Source: an uncultured Clostridia bacterium (GTDB lineage Bacteria; Bacillota; Clostridia; Christensenellales; Borkfalkiaceae). From it: DNA of 19,826 nucleotides. How positions within the stretch are numbered: the first letter of the stretch is position 1; the number at the start of each line of letters is the position of its first letter. The stretch spans positions 1 to 19,826 of the forward strand of contig CALDMH010000079.1 in assembly GCA_937915565.1 (NCBI GenBank), written 5' to 3'. The position numbers and the translations under genes were made by a program. The notes under the pieces are model-generated. The model made no database searches. It worked only from the letters and a program-made list of their open reading frames with translations, and was not told where the DNA came from. Below are positions 7,441 to 15,447 of the stretch, one piece after another.

Positions 7441-9312
7441 CTAAAATTTATTTTCTTTTTTTAAATATAAAAAGGATAACCTCGATATTTCGACTTCAAC
7501 GGAATCGGGCTTACCGTTCCATTCCTTTTTTTCGGACTTGTAAACGCGTTTTCCGCTTTTTCCGTCGCCGCCGTAAATCGTTTTATCGGAATTGAAGACG
7601 ACTTTATAACGCCCTTCTTCAATGCCTATCCTGTATTTCAAATCCGCGCCGCTGAAATTTATAATCGCAACGACGCTCTCTTCGCCGTATTTTCTCACGA
7701 ACGCCAAAGCGTTCAAATCCCTGTCGTCCGCGGCAAGCCACTCAAAACCGTTCCAACCGTCGTCGTCGCCGTAAAGCGCGGGCTCGGAAAGATAAAACTT
7801 ATTTAAATCGGTGAAGAACTTGTCCAGTTTAGCGTGTTTTTCGTAATCTTTAAGGAAGAATTCAAGTCCTTCTTTATAATCCCATTCCTTAAACTGCCCG
7901 AATTCCGCGCCCATAAACATCAACTTTTTCCCGGGGTGCGCAATCATATATCCCATAAACGCCCTGTCGCCGGCAAACTTGTCGTCGTAACTTCCGAATT
8001 GCTTATTTAAAAGCGAACATTTGCCGTGCACAACCTCATCGTGGGAAATAGGCAAAATATAATGTTCGGAAAAAGCGTACATCATCGAAAAATTCAGCTT
8101 ATTATGCTCGTATTTTCTGAACAGCGGGTCGATTTTGACGTAAGACAAAACGTCGTTCATCCAACCCATATTCCATTTATAATCGAACCCCAGACCGCCG
8201 TCTTTAACGGGACGAGTGACGTAAGGATAAGCCGTGGATTCCTCCGCAATCATAACCGCGTGAGGGAACGACTCGTGAACGGCCTCGTTCAGTTTTTTAA
8301 TAAAAGCAATCGCTTCAAGATTTTTGTTGTCGCCGTATTGATTCGGAAGCCACTCACCGGGTTTTTTATCGTAATCGAGATAAAGCATCGAAGCTACGGC
8401 GTCCACTCTTATCCCGTCGATATGATATTTTTCAAAAAAGAAGCAAGCCGACGAAACGAGGAACGATTGAACCTCCGTTCTGCCGTAATCGAATCTTCTC
8501 GTCCCCCAGCCTTTATGTTCGATTCTGTCCCATCCTTTGTTTTCGTACAAAGGCGCGCCGTCGAATTCGTACAACCCGAACTCGTCTTTCGGAAAATGAG
8601 CGGGAACCCAATCGAGAATAACGCCTATATTCTCTTTGTGAAAAGCGTCGACGAGAGCCATAAAATCCTTAGGCGTTCCGAGCCTCGAAGTTACGGCAAA
8701 GTACCCCGTCGTCTGATACCCCCACGAACCGTCGAACGGATATTCGGTTAATGGCATCATTTCGATATAATTGTAACCGTGAGCCTTAACGTACGGCACG
8801 AGGTCGTCAATAAGTTCCGTATAAGAATAATAATCGCCGTTAGGTTTCCTCTTGAAGGAAAGAAGATTCGCCTCGTAAATATTCATCGGGAGCGAATGCG
8901 TGTTTATATTTTTTCTTCTCTCGAAATACGCGCCGTCTTTCCACTTATACCCTTCTACGTCGTAAATTTTCGACGCAGTTTCGGGCGTGGTTTCATAATG
9001 ATAAGCGTAAGGGTCGGCTTTTAAAACTTTGCCTTTTTCGGAAACGACGCAATATTTGTAGTTATCGTAAACCTTTAACCCTTCGACGAACGCTTCCCAA
9101 ACGCCGTCGTCACAAACCATAGGGGTTTCGGTATCGTTCCAATCGTTGAAATCGCCGACGACGGATACCGTTTTTGCGTTTGGCGCCCAAACACGGAATA
9201 TAACGCCCTTTTTCCCGCTGCGCGTGGCAAAATGCGAACCGAGATACTCGTAAGATTTATAATTCGTTCCCTGATGGAATAAATATTTTGCTAAATCGAC
9301 CTTCTTTGGCAT
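7441..9312 (-). CDS. glgB: 1,4-alpha-glucan branching enzyme
   Basis: A GH13 branching enzyme of 623 residues. It cuts an alpha-1,4 chain and rejoins it as an alpha-1,6 branch. A CBM48-type domain occupies about 25-125 (FRVWAPNAKTVSVVGDFNDW, 39-58), then the barrel: DGSWGYQTTGYFAVTSR (194-210), region I DWVPAHF (234-240), region II GIRVDAV with nucleophile D304, region III AEEST with likely acid/base E357, and region IV ISHDEVVHGK (422-431). A C-terminal beta domain follows. It is shorter than the E. coli enzyme (728 residues) because the extra N-terminal N1 domain is missing, as in many Gram-positive GlgB. The usual HLGSW motif after the CBM48 reads NLLSF (149-153). AGGAG precedes the ATG, 15 bp after pgi. 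Confidence 0.96.
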   Translation of the reverse strand: MPKKVDLAKYLFHQGTNYKSYEYLGSHFATRSGKKGVIFRVWAPNAKTVSVVGDFNDWNDTETPMVCDDGVWEAFVEGLKVYDNYKYCVVSEKGKVLKADPYAYHYETTPETASKIYDVEGYKWKDGAYFERRKNINTHSLPMNIYEANLLSFKRKPNGDYYSYTELIDDLVPYVKAHGYNYIEMMPLTEYPFDGSWGYQTTGYFAVTSRLGTPKDFMALVDAFHKENIGVILDWVPAHFPKDEFGLYEFDGAPLYENKGWDRIEHKGWGTRRFDYGRTEVQSFLVSSACFFFEKYHIDGIRVDAVASMLYLDYDKKPGEWLPNQYGDNKNLEAIAFIKKLNEAVHESFPHAVMIAEESTAYPYVTRPVKDGGLGFDYKWNMGWMNDVLSYVKIDPLFRKYEHNKLNFSMMYAFSEHYILPISHDEVVHGKCSLLNKQFGSYDDKFAGDRAFMGYMIAHPGKKLMFMGAEFGQFKEWDYKEGLEFFLKDYEKHAKLDKFFTDLNKFYLSEPALYGDDDGWNGFEWLAADDRDLNALAFVRKYGEESVVAIINFSGADLKYRIGIEEGRYKVVFNSDKTIYGGDGKSGKRVYKSEKKEWNGKPDSVEVEISRLSFLYLKKENKF

Positions 9313-9327
9313 TCGATTCTCCTGACA

Positions 9328-10761
9328 TTAAATAACGTAATTCTCTTTCTTTTCGGGCGCTCTGTCAAGCTCGATTTTCTTTGATTCGTAACCCTTTCTG
9401 CCGAGAAGCGCGTAGGTTGCGTTTTTGCCGTTTTCAACACCCGGTTGATTGTAAGTGTTGACGTTAAGAAATTCGCCCTCGAAAGCGGTTTGCATTTCAA
9501 AATAGTAAATAAGTTCGCCTATCGTGAAAGCGTTTATTTCCGGAAGAATTATCGTGTGATTCATTCTCTTCTTCACGGTGAGCGCGTATTCGGTAGCTCT
9601 TCTTTCGGCTTCGATAAGTTCGTTCATCGTATGCCCGCAAAGGAAATGTACGTCCGGAATATCTTCGCAGCCTTCCGGAATTGCCGTTTCCTTTCTGTAT
9701 TTGTTCACGGCAAGGAAAGTTACGACCTTATCGTAAGGTCCTTCGGCGTAAAGCTGAACCTGACTATGCTGGTCGGTGACGCCGAGCGACTTAACGGGAG
9801 TTTGCCCGGCGTTTACTCTGACGCCGTCGTTATCCACTTCTTTGCCGAGAGACTCCGCCCAAATCTGGCAATACCAATCGGCAAAATATTTAAGTCCGTC
9901 CGCATAAGGCATCATTACGGAAATATTTTTGCCTCTTTTCATCGCTATATCCTGCAAAATAGCGTTCATAAGAGCGGGGTTTTTATGAATATTTTTATTC
10001 ATAGATATTCTGCTCATATAAGCCGCTCCGGCAAGCAATTCGCCTATATCGACGCCCGTAACCGCAGCGGGAAGAAGCCCCACCGGAGAAAGTTCGGAAA
10101 ATCTTCCGCCGACTCCGTCCGGAATATAATAAGTTTTATAACCCTCGGCTTTGGCGATTTTAATAAGATTGCCCGAGTTTTCGGACGTCGTTGCGATAAC
10201 GTGGTCTTTAACCTTATCGCCGAGCTTCGACTTCAACATATCGTAAATAATAAGATATTGCGACATCGTTTCCGAAGTCGAACCGCTCTTCGTTATAACG
10301 TTGAAAACGGTTTTCTCAACGTCGATAACGTCGAAAAGAGCCGCCATTCTTTCAGGGTCGATATTATCCTCGACGTAAAATTTTGGAGCTTTTCTCTCCT
10401 TTGACGGAAGGTCGTTATAATGAAGGTGGCACAACGCCTGAAAAACGGCAATCGGGCCTAACGCGCTGCCGCCGATGCCGAGCACGACGAAATATTTCGC
10501 GGTTTTTCTGATTTGCTTTGCGGTTTTGTTTATATCCGCAACGACCTCTCTTTGATGAAGCGGCAAATCCATCCAGCCAAGCCAGCCTTTGCCCTTTTCG
10601 TTTTCAAGTTTCAAAACGGCCTTATCGGCAGCCATTCTGTATCCGTTTATCTCTTCTTTCGTAATCCCCTCTTCGTCGATAAACTCTTTCATCATATTGT
10701 TATAATCGAGCCTTAAAGTCATTGCTCTTTTCCAATCTTTATTCTGATACCTTTTAGCCAT
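9328..10761 (-). CDS. pgi: Glucose-6-phosphate isomerase
   Basis: Phosphoglucose isomerase (glucose-6-P to fructose-6-P), 477 residues from the ATG at 10761, which has AAGGAG seven bases upstream. A start at 10839 would overlap the preceding gene and add 26 basic residues, so it is unlikely. The double SIS-type fold is visible: GIGGSALGP (95-103), phosphate-binding TKSGSTSET (157-165), GGRFSELSPVGLLP (218-231), IWAESLGKE (300-308) with likely catalytic E303, and the C-terminal signature YNQPGVENGK (437-446). It is slightly longer than the roughly 450 residues common in Bacilli, with a charged tail. It is 15 bp upstream of glgB, so gluconeogenic or glycolytic hexose phosphates connect directly to glycogen metabolism. 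A phosphoglucomutase is not present nearby. Confidence 0.96.
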   Translation of the reverse strand: MAKRYQNKDWKRAMTLRLDYNNMMKEFIDEEGITKEEINGYRMAADKAVLKLENEKGKGWLGWMDLPLHQREVVADINKTAKQIRKTAKYFVVLGIGGSALGPIAVFQALCHLHYNDLPSKERKAPKFYVEDNIDPERMAALFDVIDVEKTVFNVITKSGSTSETMSQYLIIYDMLKSKLGDKVKDHVIATTSENSGNLIKIAKAEGYKTYYIPDGVGGRFSELSPVGLLPAAVTGVDIGELLAGAAYMSRISMNKNIHKNPALMNAILQDIAMKRGKNISVMMPYADGLKYFADWYCQIWAESLGKEVDNDGVRVNAGQTPVKSLGVTDQHSQVQLYAEGPYDKVVTFLAVNKYRKETAIPEGCEDIPDVHFLCGHTMNELIEAERRATEYALTVKKRMNHTIILPEINAFTIGELIYYFEMQTAFEGEFLNVNTYNQPGVENGKNATYALLGRKGYESKKIELDRAPEKKENYVI

Positions 10762-10768
10762 TGTTTTT

Positions 10769-10774
10769 CTCCTT
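10769..10774 (-). promoter_or_regulatory. Ribosome binding site fixing the pgi start
   Basis: The minus strand reads AAGGAG seven bases before the ATG at 10761-10759. This decides for the MAKRY start rather than the upstream in-frame ATG at 10839. Confidence 0.8.
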
Positions 10775-10780
10775 AAAGAT

Positions 10781-11572
10781 TTAAAAAATTTTATAAGCGA
10801 TTTCTCGCATTTTTTCGAGGCTGCGTTTAATTTCTTCAACCTCGTCGTAATCGTTTTTATAAACTTCGATTAAAGCGTCGCCGTCGAAGCCGACGTCCTT
10901 CAATCGTTTGAAAAGTTCCTCGAAATCGAATATTCCGTAACCGGGGAGCTTGATTTTACCGTTTTCGTCAACGTCCGAAATATGTACGGTTTTAATTTTT
11001 TCGCCCATTGCGGCGATATAATCCTTATAGTCGAAACCCGACCTGCGCGCCTGCTTAATATCCAACGTTGCCAAAAGTTTCGGTGCGTATTCCTTTACCC
11101 TTTTATAAAAATCGGGATAACTGCACAGCGACCAGACTACGTTTTCAAGACAAATCGCTATTCCGTACTTCTCCGCCGTTTCGCAAAGTTCGGCAAGGCG
11201 TTTGCCCGCCTTTTCGTAATTGTCGTAATCCGAATCGGATTTTATTCTCGCTCTGCCGTGCATCGTATAATACTTTGCGCCGAGAAGTTCGCCGGTTTTG
11301 AGAACCTGCTCGAACCAACGGTTAGCGTCGCGATAACCTCTCGGATTAACCGAAAACAGTTCCGTTTCAAAATTCATAGTTATAACGTGAACGGAATGTA
11401 CGTTTAAATTTCCCTTTCTCGAAAGCAAAAGCTTGCCGTATTCTTCGGTGTATTCCGAAAAACTTTCAAGGAAAACCTCGCACGTTTTAGCGTTCAAATT
11501 ATTCAAAGTAACAAGCGAATCTTCGTTATATTGCCGTAAAAATAAACTCGCCGTAGAAACGCCTACTTCCAC
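10781..11572 (-). CDS. Sugar phosphate isomerase/epimerase-like TIM-barrel protein (xylose isomerase-like / AP endonuclease 2 fold)
   Basis: A 263-residue protein from a GTG start at 11572. It shows the xylose-isomerase-like barrel with likely metal ligands in order: E143 (CLENV), D171 (TLDIKQARRSG), H197 (VHISD) and E237 (LIEVY); a YYTMHG strand is at 101-106. These positions suggest a divalent-metal sugar isomerase or epimerase, but the same fold includes endonuclease IV and inosose dehydratases, so the substrate is unknown. The LDIKQA-RSG form resembles predicted sugar phosphate isomerases of Clostridia rather than endonuclease IV. A GTG at 11581, three codons earlier, sits inside the ribosome site and would overlap the clpC stop as GTGA; I prefer 11572. 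The gene lies between clpC and pgi with 5 bp and 19 bp gaps, suggesting a role in sugar phosphate metabolism. Confidence 0.8.
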   Translation of the reverse strand: MEVGVSTASLFLRQYNEDSLVTLNNLNAKTCEVFLESFSEYTEEYGKLLLSRKGNLNVHSVHVITMNFETELFSVNPRGYRDANRWFEQVLKTGELLGAKYYTMHGRARIKSDSDYDNYEKAGKRLAELCETAEKYGIAICLENVVWSLCSYPDFYKRVKEYAPKLLATLDIKQARRSGFDYKDYIAAMGEKIKTVHISDVDENGKIKLPGYGIFDFEELFKRLKDVGFDGDALIEVYKNDYDEVEEIKRSLEKMREIAYKIF

Positions 11573-11577
11573 TCCGC

Positions 11578-11584
11578 TCACCTC
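11578..11584 (-). promoter_or_regulatory. Ribosome binding site overlapping the clpC stop
   Basis: The minus strand reads GAGGTGA, and its last three bases are the TGA stop of clpC. It lies five bases before the GTG at 11572, so the TIM-barrel gene is probably translationally coupled to clpC. Confidence 0.65.
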
Positions 11585-14064
11585 GTTTTTACAAATCCTA
11601 TTTTACCGTTTTCGGCGTAAACCAAAATATCGTCGCCGCTTTTTATTCTTCCGTCGATAAGAGCGTCCGTCAACGTATCTTCGATTAAAGTCGTAATGGC
11701 TCGTTTCAAAGGCCTTGCTCCGTAAACCTCGTTATAACCTCTTGCGATAATCACGTCCGCCGCGCTTCCCGCAACTTTAAGTTTAATACCGTTATCGGCA
11801 AGCCTTTTAATGAGCTTTTCGAGCAAAACGTCTACCACCTTTCCGCAATCCTCTCTCGATAAACTGTGGAAAACTATTATATCGTCGAGCCTGTTTAAAA
11901 ACTCGGGGCTGAACTTTTTCTTTAACGCTTCGGAAATTCTATCTTTCGTTTCGCGTTCTCTATCCGCCTCCGAAGTAAAACCGAAAGTCGGTTTTTGCGT
12001 TGCGATAGCCGCGCCCACGTTAGACGTGAGAATAATTATCGTATTGCGAAAATCAACCGTTTTGCCCTTACTGTCCGTAAGCCTTCCCTCATCGAGAATT
12101 TGAAGCATAAGATTGAAAATTTCGGAATCTGCCTTTTCTATTTCGTCGAACAAAACCACGGAATACGGCTTTCTTCTAACCTTATCGGTAAGAATTCCGG
12201 CGTCCTCGTAGCCGACGTACCCCGGGGGTGCGCCTATGAGCTTGGAAACGGCGTTTTTCTCCATATATTCGCTCATATCAATCTTTATCAAGCTGTTTTT
12301 GTCGCCGAAAACGACGTCGGCAAGAGCTTTTGAAAGTTCGGTTTTGCCAACGCCCGTAGGTCCGACGAAGATAAACGAGCCTATCGGCCTGTTCGGGTCT
12401 TTTATGCAGGTTCTCGCGCGTTTTATCGCCCTCGAAACAGCGTTTACAGCAATATCTTGACCGATAACCCTTTCGTGAAGTTCGTTTTCGAGATTGTTAA
12501 GCTTATCCGTTTCGCCCGCAGTTATGCGAGTTACGGGGATTTTCGTCCATTCGGCGATAACCTCGGCAACGTCGTTACCGGTAATTTTAGGCGTGGAGTT
12601 GCTTCTCGCGTCCAACGCCCTTTCGTTGATTTTATAAATTTCGTCGCGAAGCGCGTCGATTTTTTCGAGCAGTTGCCTCTTTTCGTCCGCATAATCCTCG
12701 CCCATCGACAAAACGTAGTCGAGTTCGTTTTCGGCTTTTCTAAGCTGCGCGGTTTTTTCGGAATACTCTTTCGGCGTGAAACAATATTTCAATCGCGCTT
12801 TTGCGGCGGCTTCGTCGATAAGGTCGATAGCCTTATCGGGAAGATTTCTGTCCGTAATATATCTATCCGAAAGCGTAACTGCGGCTTTTATCGCCTCGTC
12901 GGTTATTTCCACGTTGTGATGCGCTTCGTATTTATCCTTTAATCCCTGCAATATTATAATCGAATTTTCCACGCTCGGAGCTTCAATCATAATCGGTTGA
13001 AATCTTCTTTCCACGGCAGGGTCTTTTTCTATATAAGTCCTGTATTCGTCTATCGTCGTTGCGCCTATCGTCTGCAATTCGCCGCGCGCAAGCATCGGCT
13101 TTAACATTTCCGCAATATCCAGACTGCTGTCGCCCGTGCTTCCCGCACCCATTATATTGTGAATTTCATCGATAAAAAGGATTATATCTCCTTTTGAAAC
13201 GACGTAATCGATAGCGTTTTTAAATCTTTCTTCGAGTTCTCCGCGGTATTTTGCGCCGGCGAGCAAACCCGAAACGTTAAGCGAGAAAATCGTTTTATTT
13301 CTCAAAACGTCCGGAACAGTTCCCGAAGCAATTTCAAGGGCAAGCCCTTCCACAACCGCACTTTTTCCAACCCCAGGTTCACCGATTAAAACGGGGCTGT
13401 TCTTCGTCCTTCTCGAAAGAGATTGTATTATCTGGTTGATTTCCTTTTCTCTTCCTATAACCGGGTCGAGCTTACCGTCCTTTGCTTTTTCGGTTAAATC
13501 ATAACCGAATTTGGAAAGCGGATTGTTCTCGTCGTCCTTTAAAGAAACGGCTTCGTCGGTTTTTTCGCCTCTCTCGTCGTTATCGTCTTCGCCGTTTTGC
13601 TCTTCGCCGTTTCCGACGCTTTCCGTTTTTTCGTCGCGCCTGAAAATTTTATCTTCGAGTTCTTTTGTAAGCGACGGAAAATCAACGCCCATTTTACGAA
13701 GAATACTCATAGCAACGCAATCGCGCTTGTTGAGTATCGCAAGCAAAATATGCTCGGTGGAAATATATTTCGTTTTGGAAACGTCGGCTAAATATTCCGC
13801 GTCCTTATTGACGACGGCTTTCGCCTTGGGCGTAAATCCGCCCGTGGCGTCGTTATAACGGAACGTTTCTTTGAGAATTTCAAAGTAATTATCCTTATTC
13901 ACTCCGTGGTCGTTCAACGCCTTGCACGAGCCGCACTTCGGCAAACACAGCAAGCCGTATAAAATCTCTTCCGTTCCGACGTAATTCAGTTTATATTTTC
14001 TTGAAACCACCTGGGCGTTCTTTATTGCGTAAACAACGCCTTGCGTGCATTTGAATTCGTTCAT
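11578..14064 (-). CDS. clpC: ATP-dependent Clp protease ATPase subunit ClpC
   Basis: An 828-residue Hsp100 unfoldase that feeds substrates to ClpP. Order: double Clp N-domain (1-140), a very acidic linker (about 143-180), AAA-1 with Walker A GEPGVGKS (228-235), pore loop KYRG (272-275) and Walker B ILFIDE (295-300), a middle helical domain (about 430-485), then AAA-2 with Walker A GPTGVGKT (568-575), pore loop GYVG (615-618) and Walker B VVLFDE (636-641). The short middle domain marks ClpC rather than ClpB. FGF (694-696) sits at the ClpP-docking loop position, usually [LIV]GF. E32 and E104 match the N-domain glutamates linked to phosphoarginine binding in B. subtilis ClpC. Odd: cysteines C40, C44 and C47 in the N-domain. 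ctsR, mcsA and mcsB, the usual operon partners, are absent. AGGAA precedes the ATG. Confidence 0.95.
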   Translation of the reverse strand: MNEFKCTQGVVYAIKNAQVVSRKYKLNYVGTEEILYGLLCLPKCGSCKALNDHGVNKDNYFEILKETFRYNDATGGFTPKAKAVVNKDAEYLADVSKTKYISTEHILLAILNKRDCVAMSILRKMGVDFPSLTKELEDKIFRRDEKTESVGNGEEQNGEDDNDERGEKTDEAVSLKDDENNPLSKFGYDLTEKAKDGKLDPVIGREKEINQIIQSLSRRTKNSPVLIGEPGVGKSAVVEGLALEIASGTVPDVLRNKTIFSLNVSGLLAGAKYRGELEERFKNAIDYVVSKGDIILFIDEIHNIMGAGSTGDSSLDIAEMLKPMLARGELQTIGATTIDEYRTYIEKDPAVERRFQPIMIEAPSVENSIIILQGLKDKYEAHHNVEITDEAIKAAVTLSDRYITDRNLPDKAIDLIDEAAAKARLKYCFTPKEYSEKTAQLRKAENELDYVLSMGEDYADEKRQLLEKIDALRDEIYKINERALDARSNSTPKITGNDVAEVIAEWTKIPVTRITAGETDKLNNLENELHERVIGQDIAVNAVSRAIKRARTCIKDPNRPIGSFIFVGPTGVGKTELSKALADVVFGDKNSLIKIDMSEYMEKNAVSKLIGAPPGYVGYEDAGILTDKVRRKPYSVVLFDEIEKADSEIFNLMLQILDEGRLTDSKGKTVDFRNTIIILTSNVGAAIATQKPTFGFTSEADRERETKDRISEALKKKFSPEFLNRLDDIIVFHSLSREDCGKVVDVLLEKLIKRLADNGIKLKVAGSAADVIIARGYNEVYGARPLKRAITTLIEDTLTDALIDGRIKSGDDILVYAENGKIGFVKTR

Positions 14065-14085
14065 ATTTCCTGCCGCGCCGAACGG

Positions 14086-14964
14086 TTATTCGGCTATGAG
14101 TTCTTTAAGATAATCTTTGAGTTTGTCTTTAAGCTCCGCGTCGCGAAGCCCGTATTCGATATTCGCCTTTAAATAGCCGAATCTGTCGCCCATATCGTAT
14201 CTCGTTCCGTCGAAAACGTAAGCGAGCGCGCCTTCGCTTCTCGAAATCAAATCGAGAGCGTCGGTGAATTGATATTCGTCGTTCGCGCCCGGTTTTAAAT
14301 TATCGATTATATTGAAAATTTCGGGCGAACAAACGTATCTGCCAAGCGGGGCGAGATTGCTCTTCGCCTCTTCTTTTTTCGGCTTCTCGGTGACTTTTAC
14401 CATATTGAAAACGTCTTTTTCGAGTTCTTTATCGTATTCTACCGCGGCGTATTTCGATATGACGTCCATACTCACCCTTTTGCAACCGAGTACGGTTTTG
14501 CCGTATTTTTCGTAAACGTCGATAAGCTGACCGATAACCGGCCGAGTTTCGTTATACATAACGTCGTCGCCGAAAAGCACGGCGAAAGGCTCGTTACCGA
14601 CGAAATCTTTCGCAAGATTCACCGCGCTTGCCGTTCCGTTTTGCACTTCCTGAATAACGTAAGTAAAATTAGCCATACGTTCGGGATAAAGAACCTCTTT
14701 AAGAAATTCGTCCTTACCCTTTTTTCTTAACATATCTTCGAGTTCCGGCGCGGCGTTGAAATGGCTTTCGAGAATCTCCTTTTTGTAGCCGACGATAAAA
14801 AGAATGTCGGTTATTCCGCTGTTTACAACCTCTTCCGAAATAATCTGCAACGTAGGCTTGTTAAGAATGGGAAGCATAGGCTTGGGAACGGCCTTCGTAA
14901 AGGGAAGAAATCTCGTGCCGTAGCCGGCAACGGGAATTACGGCTTTTTTTACTTTATTGTTCAT
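14086..14964 (-). CDS. galU: UTP-glucose-1-phosphate uridylyltransferase (GalU-type)
   Basis: A 292-residue nucleotidyltransferase of usual GalU length. It probably makes UDP-glucose from UTP and glucose-1-P for cell-envelope glycans. Motifs seen: VAGYGTRFLPFTKAVPKPMLPI (12-33, with the GxGTRxxPxTK signature), FGDD (131-134), TEKP (192-195), LGRYVCSPEIF (207-217), NDEYQFTDAL (228-237) and GTRYDMGDRFGYL (253-265). Departures from typical GalU are small: the usual QLGLGHA segment reads QNGTASA (108-114) and AQPKEMLPI reads AVPKPMLPI. A related NDP-sugar pyrophosphorylase of different specificity is therefore possible. An AGAGG site precedes the ATG; the gene is 33 bp after rpiB and 21 bp before clpC. 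It competes with GlgC for the same glucose-1-phosphate pool. Confidence 0.9.
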   Translation of the reverse strand: MNNKVKKAVIPVAGYGTRFLPFTKAVPKPMLPILNKPTLQIISEEVVNSGITDILFIVGYKKEILESHFNAAPELEDMLRKKGKDEFLKEVLYPERMANFTYVIQEVQNGTASAVNLAKDFVGNEPFAVLFGDDVMYNETRPVIGQLIDVYEKYGKTVLGCKRVSMDVISKYAAVEYDKELEKDVFNMVKVTEKPKKEEAKSNLAPLGRYVCSPEIFNIIDNLKPGANDEYQFTDALDLISRSEGALAYVFDGTRYDMGDRFGYLKANIEYGLRDAELKDKLKDYLKELIAE

Positions 14965-14997
14965 ATTTTACCTCTGTCAATAACGCTTGCGCGCGAT

Positions 14998-15447
14998 TTA
15001 TTTTGAATATTTTTTCTCTATCTCGTCGATTTTGGCGATTCTTGCAAGATGTCTGCCGCCCTCGAACTCCGTGGTAAGAAACGCTTCTACAATATCTATC
15101 ATAACGCCCGAACCGATAACTCTTTCGCCGAAAGCGATAACGTTTGCGTCGTTGTGCATACGCGTTGCGCGCGCCGAGAAACTGTCGTGACAATGAGCGC
15201 ATCTTATCCCGGGAACTTTGTTTGCGACTATCGACATTCCTATGCCCGTTCCGCAAATAAGAATACCCCTGTCGTAACCGCCGAAAGCAACCGCTTCGGC
15301 AACCTTTGCGCCGTAATCGGCGTAATTGCACGATTCCGCGGTGTAGGTTCCGAAATCGGTGAATTCATAGCCGTTTTTTTCAAGATAAGCGATGAGAGCG
15401 GGTTTAAGATATATTCCCGCGTGGTCGCAACCGATTGCAATTTTCAT
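14998..15447 (-). CDS. rpiB: Ribose-5-phosphate isomerase B
   Basis: A 149-residue RpiB/LacAB-family isomerase (ribose-5-P to ribulose-5-P, pentose phosphate pathway, cytoplasm). Seen: GCDHAG (6-11) with D8 and H9, the anion-binding loop CGTGIGMS (65-72) with C65 as likely base and T67, HDSFSARATRMHNDANV (87-103) with H98, and R132/H133 near the C-terminus. All expected active-site positions look present. AAAGGAG precedes the ATG. The pairing with sua5 upstream is common in Bacillota, but the low-molecular-weight protein phosphatase gene often found between them is missing here. The family also contains allose-6-P and galactose-6-P isomerases; the genomic setting favours ribose-5-P. Confidence 0.94.
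   Translation of the reverse strand: MKIAIGCDHAGIYLKPALIAYLEKNGYEFTDFGTYTAESCNYADYGAKVAEAVAFGGYDRGILICGTGIGMSIVANKVPGIRCAHCHDSFSARATRMHNDANVIAFGERVIGSGVMIDIVEAFLTTEFEGGRHLARIAKIDEIEKKYSK

Noticed and set aside
9445..10404. A 319-codon open frame on the plus strand opposite pgi
   Set aside because: Codon-aligned antisense shadow of pgi, with no family motif; pgi has intact signatures.
10762..10839. Longer in-frame start for pgi
   Set aside because: It overlaps the preceding gene, adds unconserved basic residues and lacks the good ribosome site found before 10761.
11573..11581. GTG at 11581 as start of the TIM-barrel gene (GTGA overlap with clpC)
   Set aside because: It is part of the GAGGTGA ribosome site; the GTG at 11572 has proper spacing. 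The difference is only three residues, so this is not certain.
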